From: Salisapilia sapeloensis
Taxonomy: Eukaryota; Oomycota; Peronosporomycetes; Peronosporales; Salisapiliaceae
Length of the DNA: 21,001 nucleotides
Direction of reading: 5' to 3'
NCBI GenBank assembly: GCA_023334545.1
Contig: JAADVB010000290.1
Coordinates: 1-21,001 of the forward strand
The notes beneath the pieces were generated by a model. That model was not told where the DNA came from. It saw only the letters and a program-made list of their open reading frames with translations, and searched no databases. Positions 7,948 through 17,262 of this stretch are shown here, piece by piece; positions within the stretch are counted from its first letter, which is position 1, and every line of letters begins with the position of its first letter. Both the position numbers and the translations under genes were made by a program.

Positions 7948-10431
7948 ATGGCACACATGGTCATCAACGCGGAGGGCTACTCCCGCACGGGCGAGTCCAA
8001 CGGCGACAGGGAGCACGCCTCCTTCTCGCGCTCGCGCTCCGAGGGCACGCGCGGCTCCACGTCCCTCAGCTCCAGCCTTCGTGGACGCAAGAATTCGCTC
8101 TCGCGGCCGTCGTCGGCCAAGCAGCTCAAGATTTTTAATGGCAAGAAGGGCAAAAAGTTCCAAACGCCCAACTTGATCGACCTCAAGTCCATCTCGCACG
8201 AAGAGATCGAGTGGGAAGGCTATCTGTACAAGCAGCGAAAGATCGTCAAGAACTGGACTCCTCGCTACATCACGCTGCAGAACCGCGTCATCACAGTGTA
8301 CAAGTCCAAGGCTCATGCCATTGGTCGAGAGCAGCATCGTGGACAGTGGGAGCTAGAGCACTTTGAGAACTCGCTCCCATCCGCTGGCTTTGGCGGCTCC
8401 AAGCTCGATTCGGACAGACTCGGCTTCTCCTTCATTGCCACCAACGGTCATACGATCCACTTTATCGCCACAAACGCGTTGGAGAAGAGCATGTGGATGC
8501 ACATGATGCAGACGAGTCTCGAGGAGCCGACGTCTAGCAACGGTCCGTTGCTCCATCAGGGCAAGTCCGGGAGTGCACCGAAACCTCGGTCGCTCATCCC
8601 AGACTACGTCAGCATGGAGTCGTCTATATCGAAACACTTTGCTGACAAATTCGTCCAGGACCTCATCAGTCTCATGCGCCGCAACGGCCAGGACGATCTG
8701 CGGACGATCCAGGAGGATATGCCGTCCTTCTTGCGTCAACTGAGCAAAGACTGCGAGATCTGGTTCGACCTCGAGACGACGGAAGAGCAGGCTCCGTGCT
8801 GCGTCTTCAACGGCAAGTACCACGGTCGAGAAGGCTTTGTCCACTTCATGGCGCTCTACTCGACCAAATACCAGCTGGCCGTCGATTCGGGTGAAGAAGG
8901 AGAGCATTCTGCGGATGACGACGACCACCACAACTATGCCTTCCGACAACACCAGATGATGAACACCGTCACGAATTCTGCCACAGCCGGAAAACTCAGC
9001 TTTTACCTCGTCTTCACGCCAGCGAGACGTGTGTCCAGGGTCTACGTCTTCTTCCGTCGCCGCGGCCAGTCTCAACGCAGTCAACGCGTCATCTCGAGCC
9101 CCATGCTCGTATCCCAGCACCCGAACGTTTTTCACAGCGTTTTCTTGACGAAGCGAGCGTTGGCGCTATCCTTTTCCGACTTTGACGTAGTGGGTGTCTT
9201 GGGTCAAGGAGGCTTCGGAACCGTCGTGCTCGTCAAAAGGCACTTGAGTCCAGACGAGCTGTTCGCGATCAAGATCATTGACAAGCACTCGGGCGCTGAA
9301 AGTGCTTTGAAGGAGAGACGTATCCTGTCTGGTGTCCGTCACCCATTCCTGGCTTGCCTCCGTTTCGCCTTCCAGACGCAGACCAAGCTGTACCTCGGTC
9401 TGGACTATTACAAGGGAGGCAACTTGTATCTGCACATGCACTCGGCCAAGATGGACCCCAACGTTTCGACGTCATCCGGTCGGCGCTTCTCTATCGAGCG
9501 CGCTCGCTTCTACGCAGCAGAACTGGCCATCGCACTCTCCTATCTGCATGCACACGGCATCATCTACCGCGACCTGAAGCCAGACAACATTATGCTCGAC
9601 CGCACGGGCCACATCCGTCTCGTGGACTTTGGCATCTCGAAGCAACTGACTCCGGAGGCTGGTTCGTTCCAGCCCACAGGCACGTTGGCCGGGTCGCCAG
9701 CGTACATCGCCCCTGAGCAACTAATCACGCAGAAACCTCAATACGGCATGGAAGCTGACTGGTGGAGCTACGGTGTTCTCTTGTACGAAATGCTCACGGG
9801 TACCACACCCTTCTTCGACATGAACGTGTCGCAAATGTACAAGAAGATCCAGACGGCAGACGTCAAGTACGACCGGAAGCCTCCGATCGATGAGCAGGGA
9901 GTGGATCTGCTCCAGAAGCTCCTTGTTCGAGACCCTACTGAGCGCGCCGGCATTGAACAGGTGAAGGAGCATCCGTTCTTTGAGCCTATCGACTGGGCTA
10001 AATTGGAGCTCAAGGACGTGGAGGCGCCGTGGATTCCGCCAGCAAACGAGCTCATGGAGAATGTGCATGAACACTTCCGCAACATGAACGTTGAGGAGAC
10101 GGTAGGCGATCATCCTCGTGCTTCGAGTGGTCGACGCGCCAATACGGTGTCGAACACGAGCTCCCAGTCCCACTTTGACGAGTTCTCGTTCGCATTTGAC
10201 ACCAGTCGCGATACGTTTGACGGAGTGAGCATGGCGGACGACGGGTGGTTGATGGAGCAGCTTCGGGAAGGTGCTGCCATGCGTGGGAGGCTGCAGGAAG
10301 GTGTGGAGGATGGCGACCTGTCGACTCTGCAGGAGCCACCGTCTGACAGTAGTGCTCTCAGTCTGAAGGCACTCGACAGTCAGAGCAGTGACGAGAATCT
10401 GAGCGACGAGAATGACAAGAAAGGGAACTGA
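7948..10431 (+). CDS. PH-domain AGC-type serine/threonine protein kinase
   Basis: The ATG at 7948 is chosen because the open frame upstream (from 7882) has no ATG; this gives 827 residues and no intron. Order: a Ser/Arg-rich basic N-terminus; a PH domain at about 87-194 (EGYLYKQ...NWTPRYITL, ending in a W-containing helix), expected to bind phosphoinositides; a middle region 222-375 that may be an NTF2/SnoaL-like fold (GKYHGREGFVHF then two beta-rich stretches); a kinase domain at about 411-678. Catalytic residues are all present: GQGGFG loop 419-424, Lys442, Glu456, YRDLKPDN 540-547, DFG 560-562, APE 588-590. The activation segment reads AGSPAYIAPE, with Ser583 where most AGC kinases have Thr. 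After an AGC tail, FDEFSF at 743-748 fits the hydrophobic motif (Ser747 the phosphosite), so regulation like PKB/SGK is likely. The C-terminus is acidic. Exact subfamily is unknown; it may be an oomycete-specific AGC kinase. Confidence 0.93.
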   Translation: MAHMVINAEGYSRTGESNGDREHASFSRSRSEGTRGSTSLSSSLRGRKNSLSRPSSAKQLKIFNGKKGKKFQTPNLIDLKSISHEEIEWEGYLYKQRKIVKNWTPRYITLQNRVITVYKSKAHAIGREQHRGQWELEHFENSLPSAGFGGSKLDSDRLGFSFIATNGHTIHFIATNALEKSMWMHMMQTSLEEPTSSNGPLLHQGKSGSAPKPRSLIPDYVSMESSISKHFADKFVQDLISLMRRNGQDDLRTIQEDMPSFLRQLSKDCEIWFDLETTEEQAPCCVFNGKYHGREGFVHFMALYSTKYQLAVDSGEEGEHSADDDDHHNYAFRQHQMMNTVTNSATAGKLSFYLVFTPARRVSRVYVFFRRRGQSQRSQRVISSPMLVSQHPNVFHSVFLTKRALALSFSDFDVVGVLGQGGFGTVVLVKRHLSPDELFAIKIIDKHSGAESALKERRILSGVRHPFLACLRFAFQTQTKLYLGLDYYKGGNLYLHMHSAKMDPNVSTSSGRRFSIERARFYAAELAIALSYLHAHGIIYRDLKPDNIMLDRTGHIRLVDFGISKQLTPEAGSFQPTGTLAGSPAYIAPEQLITQKPQYGMEADWWSYGVLLYEMLTGTTPFFDMNVSQMYKKIQTADVKYDRKPPIDEQGVDLLQKLLVRDPTERAGIEQVKEHPFFEPIDWAKLELKDVEAPWIPPANELMENVHEHFRNMNVEETVGDHPRASSGRRANTVSNTSSQSHFDEFSFAFDTSRDTFDGVSMADDGWLMEQLREGAAMRGRLQEGVEDGDLSTLQEPPSDSSALSLKALDSQSSDENLSDENDKKGN

Positions 10432-11238
10432 AACTGCTTGCTTGTTGCCTTTTCTTGATTATCCTTTTTTCAATCTAAAGGATGAATGTGTGGTCGTGCT
10501 AGTAAGAACATGTTCGACATACTATGCGCAGATTCGGCAATGGCAGACCAAATGAGCGTCGAGCTTAAGCTCACGACATACCCACAGAAATTTTCTGTAT
10601 GAAATGAACATGACTTTTGCCATGAACCTTTTCCTCGTGTGATATCGTTACGTAGACGCCTACATAGGAAGGCAGTTGTGCCCTACCGACAAAATGATAG
10701 CCATCACGGGAGAAGAGAGACCAAGTATTACAGTGTCACTGTAGTCACACCGCTTTCTACTTCAATCTGAGTTAGCAGGTTTAAACACTCACAGCAGACG
10801 CAGACTACAGCTTACTGGTTGCAGAATGGATGCACCAATTAAAAGTACCAACGCTTGCCTGTTTTTTACTCTGCTCTTATGCATAATGTGACTTGAAGTA
10901 GATACTTGCCAAACTAACTGTCTTGAGTAAATGGCAGAGCTGTATGCCAGCCTACAATACGAGAACATTCACAGGTCTTACCTCTTCATATACGCGTCAG
11001 TGACTGTCTATGACACTTAGAGATGAATGATTTTTACATGAGGAGCAGAAGTAATATGCAATCGGACATGGCTTCTTCGATAGAAAGACAAGAAACCGTA
11101 TTGGACTTTTAGGAGCAAGCGTTTCAGACAGAGCAGAATTCATTTGGAGGATAGATATTAGGTGTTACATAGTTCTCAAATTCGACTTGTGCATCGCCAG
11201 ACCCACCTGCATCTTGGCAAAAGGTAACACTGGATCCT
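10432..11238. other. Intergenic region between convergent kinase and RB genes
   Basis: About 800 bp without a supported gene; it should hold the 3' ends of both transcripts. A 15-bp interrupted palindrome TACAGTG-T-CACTGTA lies at 10729-10743. No transposon ends or RNA gene are recognised. Confidence 0.5.
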
Positions 11239-14200
11239 TTACTCGTGGAGGCGTTTCCGGGATGGACTTGCACTCGGAGGACTGTCCAGCAACCGCCTCG
11301 CTTGGCCTGGCGGACCCTCACTCCGCACTCGCTGACTCACCTCCTGCATGTACTCGTTCACAGTGTCCAGGTCCCTCTACCATGATCATACCAATTAATA
11401 ACGCATCAAGACCATCTTACTACCAAATCAAACGTACGCTGGGAGAAAAGTTGCCAAGCGTCACTGTCATGCGCGCTCCTGACGCCGGGCTGCGCATCTG
11501 CTGGACACGGGACTGCTGCATCGGAGCCACGTACACATTGGACGAACCCACGCGTTTGGGAGACGTATGGGCGATGGCGACCGGTCGAGGCGCCACATCT
11601 GTAAACAAGCCATTGGACTCATCTGGCGCGGCATGGTCTTTCGAGCCAGACAGGATCCTATCCAGCGTCTCGGATGCTGCATTTGCTACAATCTCTGCGT
11701 CCGAAGACGACGTCGAGACGCTACTGCTCCTCCTGCGACCGAAGGGTTGTGTCTCGAGCTTGAGCTCGGCGTCATTGGCCGCAGCTTCCTGCTCGTCTTT
11801 GGCCTTAAACTGCACCACGAGCAGCTTCATGTGTGCCATATAGACGCCCGTGTAGTACTCTGACAGTCTCTTTCCACTGTAGATGGCATCCACAGTCGTC
11901 GCTTCTCCACTCGTCGTCTTCTTGTACGCACGCTGGACAGACCGGAGTCCTGCGTCCGGCACATGGTTCACCTTGCAGATAGATGCGATGCAGCAGGCGA
12001 CGACCAGGTCCAGGCTTTGGTTTTCAAACAACGCTCGTGGGTATTGCGTCAAGGCTTCTTTAAACGCCGTCCAACACTGGTTCAAAACGCCAGCACGCAC
12101 GGCCAATTCCTCTCCCAGTCGATGCGTTCTCGTAGCTGCGAGCGTCAGGATTTTCTTCAGCAGTCGCTGGACGGTTGCTTTACTAGCATTCGACAAATTT
12201 TTGCTTTCCAACATTTCAAACAGACCTGACTGCGGTTTCCAAATGTACACATTAAGAATCTGCTTTTCCACGTCGTTCAAGTGCTTTGATAGAGCAGGCG
12301 GAAGGGACGGAGCGTACTTGGCGACGGACACGATGGTCTTTTCAAAGTCCACTGTCGACACCTGGAGCTTCGCTGCGACACGAGGAAAAGTGTACGCCAC
12401 GAGACTGTGTGCCTTGAGCATCAGTTCCAAGCAGACGGACAAAAGGTTGGCCACAGGGCGTCTGCTCGTCCACTGCATGCCGTCGATCGAACGAGACTTG
12501 GACAGCCACGTCTCCATGACAAAGTAGTACAACGCTTTCGCTCGCCTCTTTGCCAATTGAATCAAAGCTTCAGACCGGTTCGCACCTCCATCGATTGACA
12601 TGAACGTCTCTTTACTCGAACCTCCATGCACCTGGATCTTGTCGCTCAGTTCACCCAAGAGCGCATCCAACTCCATCTCGATATTCCGATTCGAAATGCG
12701 TTTCCAATGCTCACGTAAGTGAGAACACGACCGACGAACATCCGCTTCGTCACGCAGCGTAAAGTGCGTTTCGAGCCACGCATCAATCTCCACAGCAGCA
12801 GACAATGGAGACTTCTTCACGCCATTCCCAGCGCTTCGTTCCGCTCGTAAGAACGCTCGAGCGGTCGTGTTAGGCGTAGCTGATGCACTCGACGTACGAC
12901 GAGCTGATCGGAAAGAAATGTTCATGGACGCAGAGGCGGGAGAAGGTGAGGACATGTGCTGCCACTGAAGACTGAAGGGAGACGGATGAACAGAACCTGG
13001 TAGTCGGTGTTGCGGAGTCGTCGGAGGCTTGCTGCTACTCATGCGTCCATTCGGGGACGGTAGTGGATTCATAGGCGGCGTACGGGCGATGCCGCCTGAC
13101 ATCCGGTTAGGCGTATAGCTGTTGGTTCGTGGTCTTTTAACCGGCGTCTCGACTAACTGCGGAGGCTCAGGTTCCACTTCTGTATCCGAACGAAGTTCCC
13201 ACTCGCCAAGAATAAGCTGCCGTTTGTTTTCAATCAAGAACAGTCTTTCGTCCACTTGCGTCTGGGCGACAAGAACACTTTGTTCATAGAATGCAGACAG
13301 ACAAGAGATACTGAATCGAATGACTTCCAGATCGTACGGAATCTCATTCTCCGCATTGAACAAGCGTTTAGTCGATGTCTCCATCGTTTCCAGCACGGAC
13401 GACGCAGCTACGACAGCGCGATTGACCGTTAGCTGGACATCGTCAGGCTGAACATGCGGCGTATTGTCACTGCACAGCCTTTGGAGCAGCAGCTCTTCCG
13501 CATTACTCCGTACATTTTGGTTCATGGACGTCAGTGTCGTGATGGCCTGTTCCTCCATATCTTGAGATGATGTATTGCTTCGAAGCAAGGTCGGTAGACA
13601 AAGTCGCAGCACTGCTAGCACCAAATAGTACTGGTTAGCCAGACCTGCCATGTTACTCTGCATCACACGTTTGCAGACGATGAACAAAAGCCACGCCAGC
13701 TCCATCACCACGTCGGCAGTCAGTGCTGACGTAGACATAGTCGCAACCTCCTTCTGGAAGATGGAACGAAAGATCCCGAAGCACGTGATGGACACGCCGG
13801 TATCAAACTTCAGCTGTGTGAGGACTGGAAACAGCTCTGGATTCAGCACGAGCTGGTCCAAGAGCGTTGAATAGTACCGGACAAAACGAGGCAAATCCAC
13901 CTGCGTCTCCACTAATGCCTCTGATAATTCCACATGCGGCTGCTTTCTTCCATTTCCATCAAGCGACATATCCTGCGCGCCCGCGACCTCTTCGTCCGTG
14001 CTAAGTTCCTCTCCTTGCGTACTCAACCCAGTCTCTCTAGCCATCTGAGCTGCAAAGACCGCTACGAGTGCCCACACCACTTGGCTATTGCTAGAGCTAT
14101 CGTCATGCAAACTATCCTCTTCGTCCGGCGCAGGTCTCGCCATGAGGTCTTCAAAGAGCCGCTGGCTGCTCGACAGCAACGCCTGGTGCTTTCCAAGTTT

Positions 14201-14302
14201 TTTGGCCGTCTCGACTGCTCCATTGGACTTGAGCACCGATGGAAGAGCAGTCAAAGGTCCTGCCCTGCGCCCTCGCACGGGCGTCAACTGGAGCGCCGAC
14301 AT
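11239..14302 (-). CDS. Retinoblastoma-family pocket protein (RB-like, E2F corepressor)
   Basis: Two exons: 14302-11438 and 11343-11239, with a 94-nt intron (GTACGT donor after codon 955, CAG acceptor). The spliced protein is 989 residues. Unspliced reading adds only VRLIW and a stop, whereas splicing gives EVSQRVR..., which matches the RB C-terminal pattern (GES...S.....INQ). Regions: N-terminal RB-associated domain (DUF3452) at about 137-240; a linker 378-500 full of S/T-P sites; pocket A at about 477-700 (ALYYFVMETWL, LPPALSKHLNDVEKQIL, WKPQSGLFEML); a very short spacer; pocket B at about 708-835 (DLVVACCIASICKVN...YYTGVYMAHMKLLV); an RbC-like tail (SPKRVGSSNVYVAPM). S/T-P sites with a basic residue (TPVR, TPVKR, TPNR, SPKR, SPSRKR) suggest CDK control. 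Role: nuclear repression of E2F targets at G1/S. It lies downstream of the HTH gene on the same strand and is convergent with the kinase. Confidence 0.9.
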
Positions 14303-14316
14303 CCTGGCGATTTGTT

Positions 14317-14325
14317 TTTCCCGCC
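14317..14325 (-). promoter_or_regulatory. E2F-type site just upstream of the RB-like gene
   Basis: On the plus strand TTTCCCGCC (on the gene strand GGCGGGAAA) exactly fits the E2F consensus TTTSSCGS and lies 15-23 nt before the RB ATG. The surrounding bases TTTTC-GGCGG-GAAAA on the gene strand are nearly symmetrical. A second GC-rich relative, TTCCCCGCCC, lies at 14332-14341. RB genes of other eukaryotes carry E2F sites, so feedback is plausible. A TTTATA at 14350-14355 (TATAAA on the gene strand) lies further upstream. Confidence 0.6.
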
Positions 14326-14536
14326 GAAAACTTCCCCGCCCTTTGGTGTTTTATATCTATCTGGACATTATATATACAGATATGCATCCAGGTGGCTGGG
14401 TAGATATGAACCACATATGTGAATGCAAATGATAGAATCGATGCCAAAGGTAGTGGAGATGGCAACCTAGAACCAACTAGAGAATGAGAGTACATACTGC
14501 AAGATACACCATTGATACTGCCTTATGTTTACTATA

Positions 14537-16117
14537 CTAGACGAGAGCAGTGCCGTCTGCATCTAACTCACTCGCAGAGGCAGTCGACAGGCCTGTAAGT
14601 ATCATCTTGCTGCGTGTGTCTTGGCTCATGAGCTCCCGCAGTCGACGTCGGACTGTTTCGCACGAGAGATTCACGCCCAGCTGCCGCACCACTTCCATCT
14701 GAACGTTCTTGGCGGTACAGCCTTCCGGATGGTTTTCTAAAAACTCTCGAATCACGCGATCCACGTCTTCATTCGCTTTCCGAGGACGTCCCGTGCGTGG
14801 CATCGGATCAAAGCTGCCTGTTCTCCGAGCTTTACTCACAATCGCCCGAACAGTCGTATGCGGCATCTTGAGCTGACTCCCGATGGCTCGAAAGCACTGA
14901 CCAGCGTCTTTCAACTGTACACACTTTTCCCGTATTTCTGTCGAGTATCTCCCTCGCGAGCGTTTCTCTCCGACTTCAGCCTCTCCCTCCATCTCTCTCG
15001 TGTCAGACACATCCTCCGTGTCGGTATTCAGAGGCTGAGCAGAACCCTCCGTCTCCGTCTCTACCGTCTCTTTCGGAGGTTGATCGTCATGAGCATCCGA
15101 CACATACGTCGTCTGGAGTGACAAGAGCTTCTGTCGCGTATGGTCCTTCACTCGACGACGCACAGTCTCGCAGGACACTTTGACGCCATGCTCCTTGTCC
15201 AGTCGGTCCATGATGGCTCTGGCAGTGCACTTGGACTGTTCTTGCAGCGCCTCGAGAATCACTCGATCCACCACATCCGTCGTCTTCCGAGGTCGTCCAC
15301 TGCGAGGCTTCGACACGACAGTTCCAGATGTCCTGGCATGCGTCACAATCGCCCGGACGGTCGACACGGAGATGCCTAGTTCCGTCCCAATAGTCGCGTA
15401 CGTCGCTTTCTCCACCAAATGCTTTTTCACACATAATGCACGCACCTGCGCCGAGTACTCCTTTCGCTTCTCGCTCTTGGGAAGAGGCAGCTCGATGTTT
15501 GCGTCTTCTAACAAGGCGTTCGCCGCAGCGATGACCGCAGATGTCTTTTCATCCTCCATGCTCTTGGAACTTTGCCTCGTACGCTCCAGTAAGTCTATCG
15601 TGTACGCCTGGACGGCATTGGCAGTAGACATGGTCATCTCATGCGGCAGTGCAGGCTTGATCGGAGTCTCTGCAACCGATCGAAACTGCCGCACTCGTCT
15701 TCGGATAGTCTCGAAAGACACGTTCAGAGTGTTACCATTGAGCTCCTGTAGTCGTTGGAAGGCTCTTCTTGCCGTTGCATTCTTATTCTCCTTGAGAAAC
15801 GACCGCAACTGATCATCCACGGCTGTAGTCGTCGACCGCGGTCGCCCAGCTCGTTTCGAGCCAGGTTCACTCGACGAGATTAACCTGCGTGTGTCCTCAG
15901 TAGACAGAGTCTGTAGCTGGGTTCGAATCGAGTGTCTAGACTCTGCATCTTTAGCTCTGCTAGAGTCCTCCACCTGGGCTTCACTGGGCTGCTCCGAGGA
16001 AGAGACTGTGTCCGCCAACATGCCCAGCTGCGTTGCGTTCTCGGCATCATTCTCATCATCTATTGATGCACTCTCTGCGTTCAATATAGACCGACTAGAG
16101 GCTTCATTCACCGGCAT
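14537..16117 (-). CDS. Multi-module paired/Tc1-transposase-type HTH DNA-binding protein, no catalytic domain
   Basis: Starts at the ATG at 16117 (the frame opens two codons earlier at TTG); 526 residues, no intron. It carries two full bipartite DNA-binding modules and one half module. Full module 2 spans about 219-326 and module 3 about 388-496. Each has an HTH of the PAI type (IG..L.....TVRAIV..AR..G), a GRPRK linker (274-278, 443-447), then a second HTH ending in SCETVRRR. Module 1 (about 90-146) keeps only GRPR (91-94) and the second HTH (VSFETIRRR). This PAI-GRPR-RED layout is typical of Tc1/mariner and IS630-like transposases and of paired domains. There is no DDE/D catalytic domain and no room for one, and the N-terminus and linkers are acidic and Ser/Thr-rich. 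It probably binds specific DNA in the nucleus; targets are unknown. It is tandem with RB (234 bp apart) and divergent from ATG101. Confidence 0.88.
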   Translation of the reverse strand: MPVNEASSRSILNAESASIDDENDAENATQLGMLADTVSSSEQPSEAQVEDSSRAKDAESRHSIRTQLQTLSTEDTRRLISSSEPGSKRAGRPRSTTTAVDDQLRSFLKENKNATARRAFQRLQELNGNTLNVSFETIRRRVRQFRSVAETPIKPALPHEMTMSTANAVQAYTIDLLERTRQSSKSMEDEKTSAVIAAANALLEDANIELPLPKSEKRKEYSAQVRALCVKKHLVEKATYATIGTELGISVSTVRAIVTHARTSGTVVSKPRSGRPRKTTDVVDRVILEALQEQSKCTARAIMDRLDKEHGVKVSCETVRRRVKDHTRQKLLSLQTTYVSDAHDDQPPKETVETETEGSAQPLNTDTEDVSDTREMEGEAEVGEKRSRGRYSTEIREKCVQLKDAGQCFRAIGSQLKMPHTTVRAIVSKARRTGSFDPMPRTGRPRKANEDVDRVIREFLENHPEGCTAKNVQMEVVRQLGVNLSCETVRRRLRELMSQDTRSKMILTGLSTASASELDADGTALV

Positions 16118-16307
16118 GGTCAAAGGAATGCTAATGGAGCTGTAGGGAACGTCTATCGTGCTGCTGAGCTCTCCGCCGTTCTCATAAATGTTTGTACATG
16201 TAGCAAGTTTTTGTCTTTATAAAACTGTAAGCTTTTAAATGTTTAAACAAAGTATAAAAGAGGGTAATAAATCGATATCATCTGGCACAACCTGACAGAA
16301 CTCGAAC
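16118..16307. promoter_or_regulatory. Compact divergent promoter between the HTH gene and ATG101
   Basis: Only 190 bp separate the two start codons. The middle is AT-rich (TTTATAAAAC around 16216-16225, GTATAAAAG around 16252-16260). On the HTH-gene strand GCATTCC about 10 nt before its ATG is one base away from the oomycete initiator TCAYTYY. No clear initiator is seen for ATG101. Confidence 0.45.
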
Positions 16308-17092
16308 ATGGCTACTCCGACGGCGTTAACTTCTCCGTCGCTTCCGCCGGCACAGGACCACCAACTTCCTTCGATACACGTATTCTCCAAAGATGTGGGA
16401 GACGTGGCTACATGCATACTACACACAATCCTTTTCACGCGCGCACCGGGACCGTTAAGACCGAGTGAAGCCACTTGTGCATCATTTCCGAGTATAAGCT
16501 ACTCCCAATGCGCTGTTGGTGACGTTGGTCGCAAAGTCGAGCATTGCGTGAGAAACTTGGAACGTATCGTCAATGAGAATGGAAGTACAAATGTCTACGT
16601 TGAAGTGGTTTTCTTCGAGCGACAGGTTTTCATCTTTTATCATGCGATTCCTACGTCGTATTGACATATATCTTTTGCCTCCTACAGGTCAAAAAAGCGT
16701 TGTTTGGATTGATGTCGAATGAAGAAAAGAAGAGATTTGAAAAATGGGTCGTCCCCATCTCTGTCGTGGATACTAGACAGTCACAAGGTACAGTTGACTG
16801 CCTAAATCCGTTGGAATGAAACTCATGGACCTATAATCGCATACCTACAGATGAAAAAGGCGTCATGGATGAGGCAGAAACAACGCTACGAGCCACCTTA
16901 CTCCAGATACTGGCGTCGGTACAAGCGATCGATCATGTTCCGAGCACCATGTACCATTTCGAGGTATGCTCGTACTTACGACATGCAATCTAGCAGCTCT
17001 AACTGACTCTATACTAGATTGCAGCGTTTTCCGAGGTGGAAATGGCGTACGGTGGCTCCAGTGTCCGAATGCATCCGGAGGACTCGTACTAG
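16308..17092 (+). CDS. ATG101: Autophagy-related protein 101 (HORMA-fold ATG1-complex subunit)
   Basis: Four exons: 16308-16625, 16688-16787, 16851-16963, 17018-17092, with introns of 62, 63 and 54 nt (donors GTTTTC, GTACAG, GTATGC; all acceptors AG). The spliced protein is 201 residues, close to the 218 of human ATG101. Matching blocks are ILHTILFTR near the start, a VGRKVEHCVRNLER helix, EVVFFERQVKKALF followed by FEKWVVPISVV (animal family: EFY...W...WE.W.V.V), DEAETTLRATLLQIL, and a terminal beta segment YHFEIAAFSEVE. ATG101 pairs with ATG13 in the ATG1/ULK kinase complex that starts autophagosome formation in the cytosol. Where the human protein has the WPF of its WF finger, this one seems to read ALF. 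The first donor is weak, but without that splice the protein would stop at 118 residues and lose the conserved half. Confidence 0.85.
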
Positions 17093-17262
17093 AATCCTTT
17101 GCTGGTCATCTCCGTCTGTACAATACACTTTTCCTATTCCAGTCTCCTATACAAGCCTCGCGTTTGATTTCTACTAGCATGAATAGACGCATGCAAAATC
17201 TAGCCATCAACATCCTAACGAAATTAAAAGGATGCTTCTTTATATTCAATTTATTTACTAGC

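Noticed and set aside
8353-9135. 260-codon open frame antisense to the kinase
   Set aside because: It is a shadow of the kinase codon pattern with no independent motif.
11124-11321. Separate 65-codon minus-strand frame after the RB gene
   Set aside because: It overlaps RB exon 2 in another phase; the exon-2 phase gives the RB-like tail and a proper stop.
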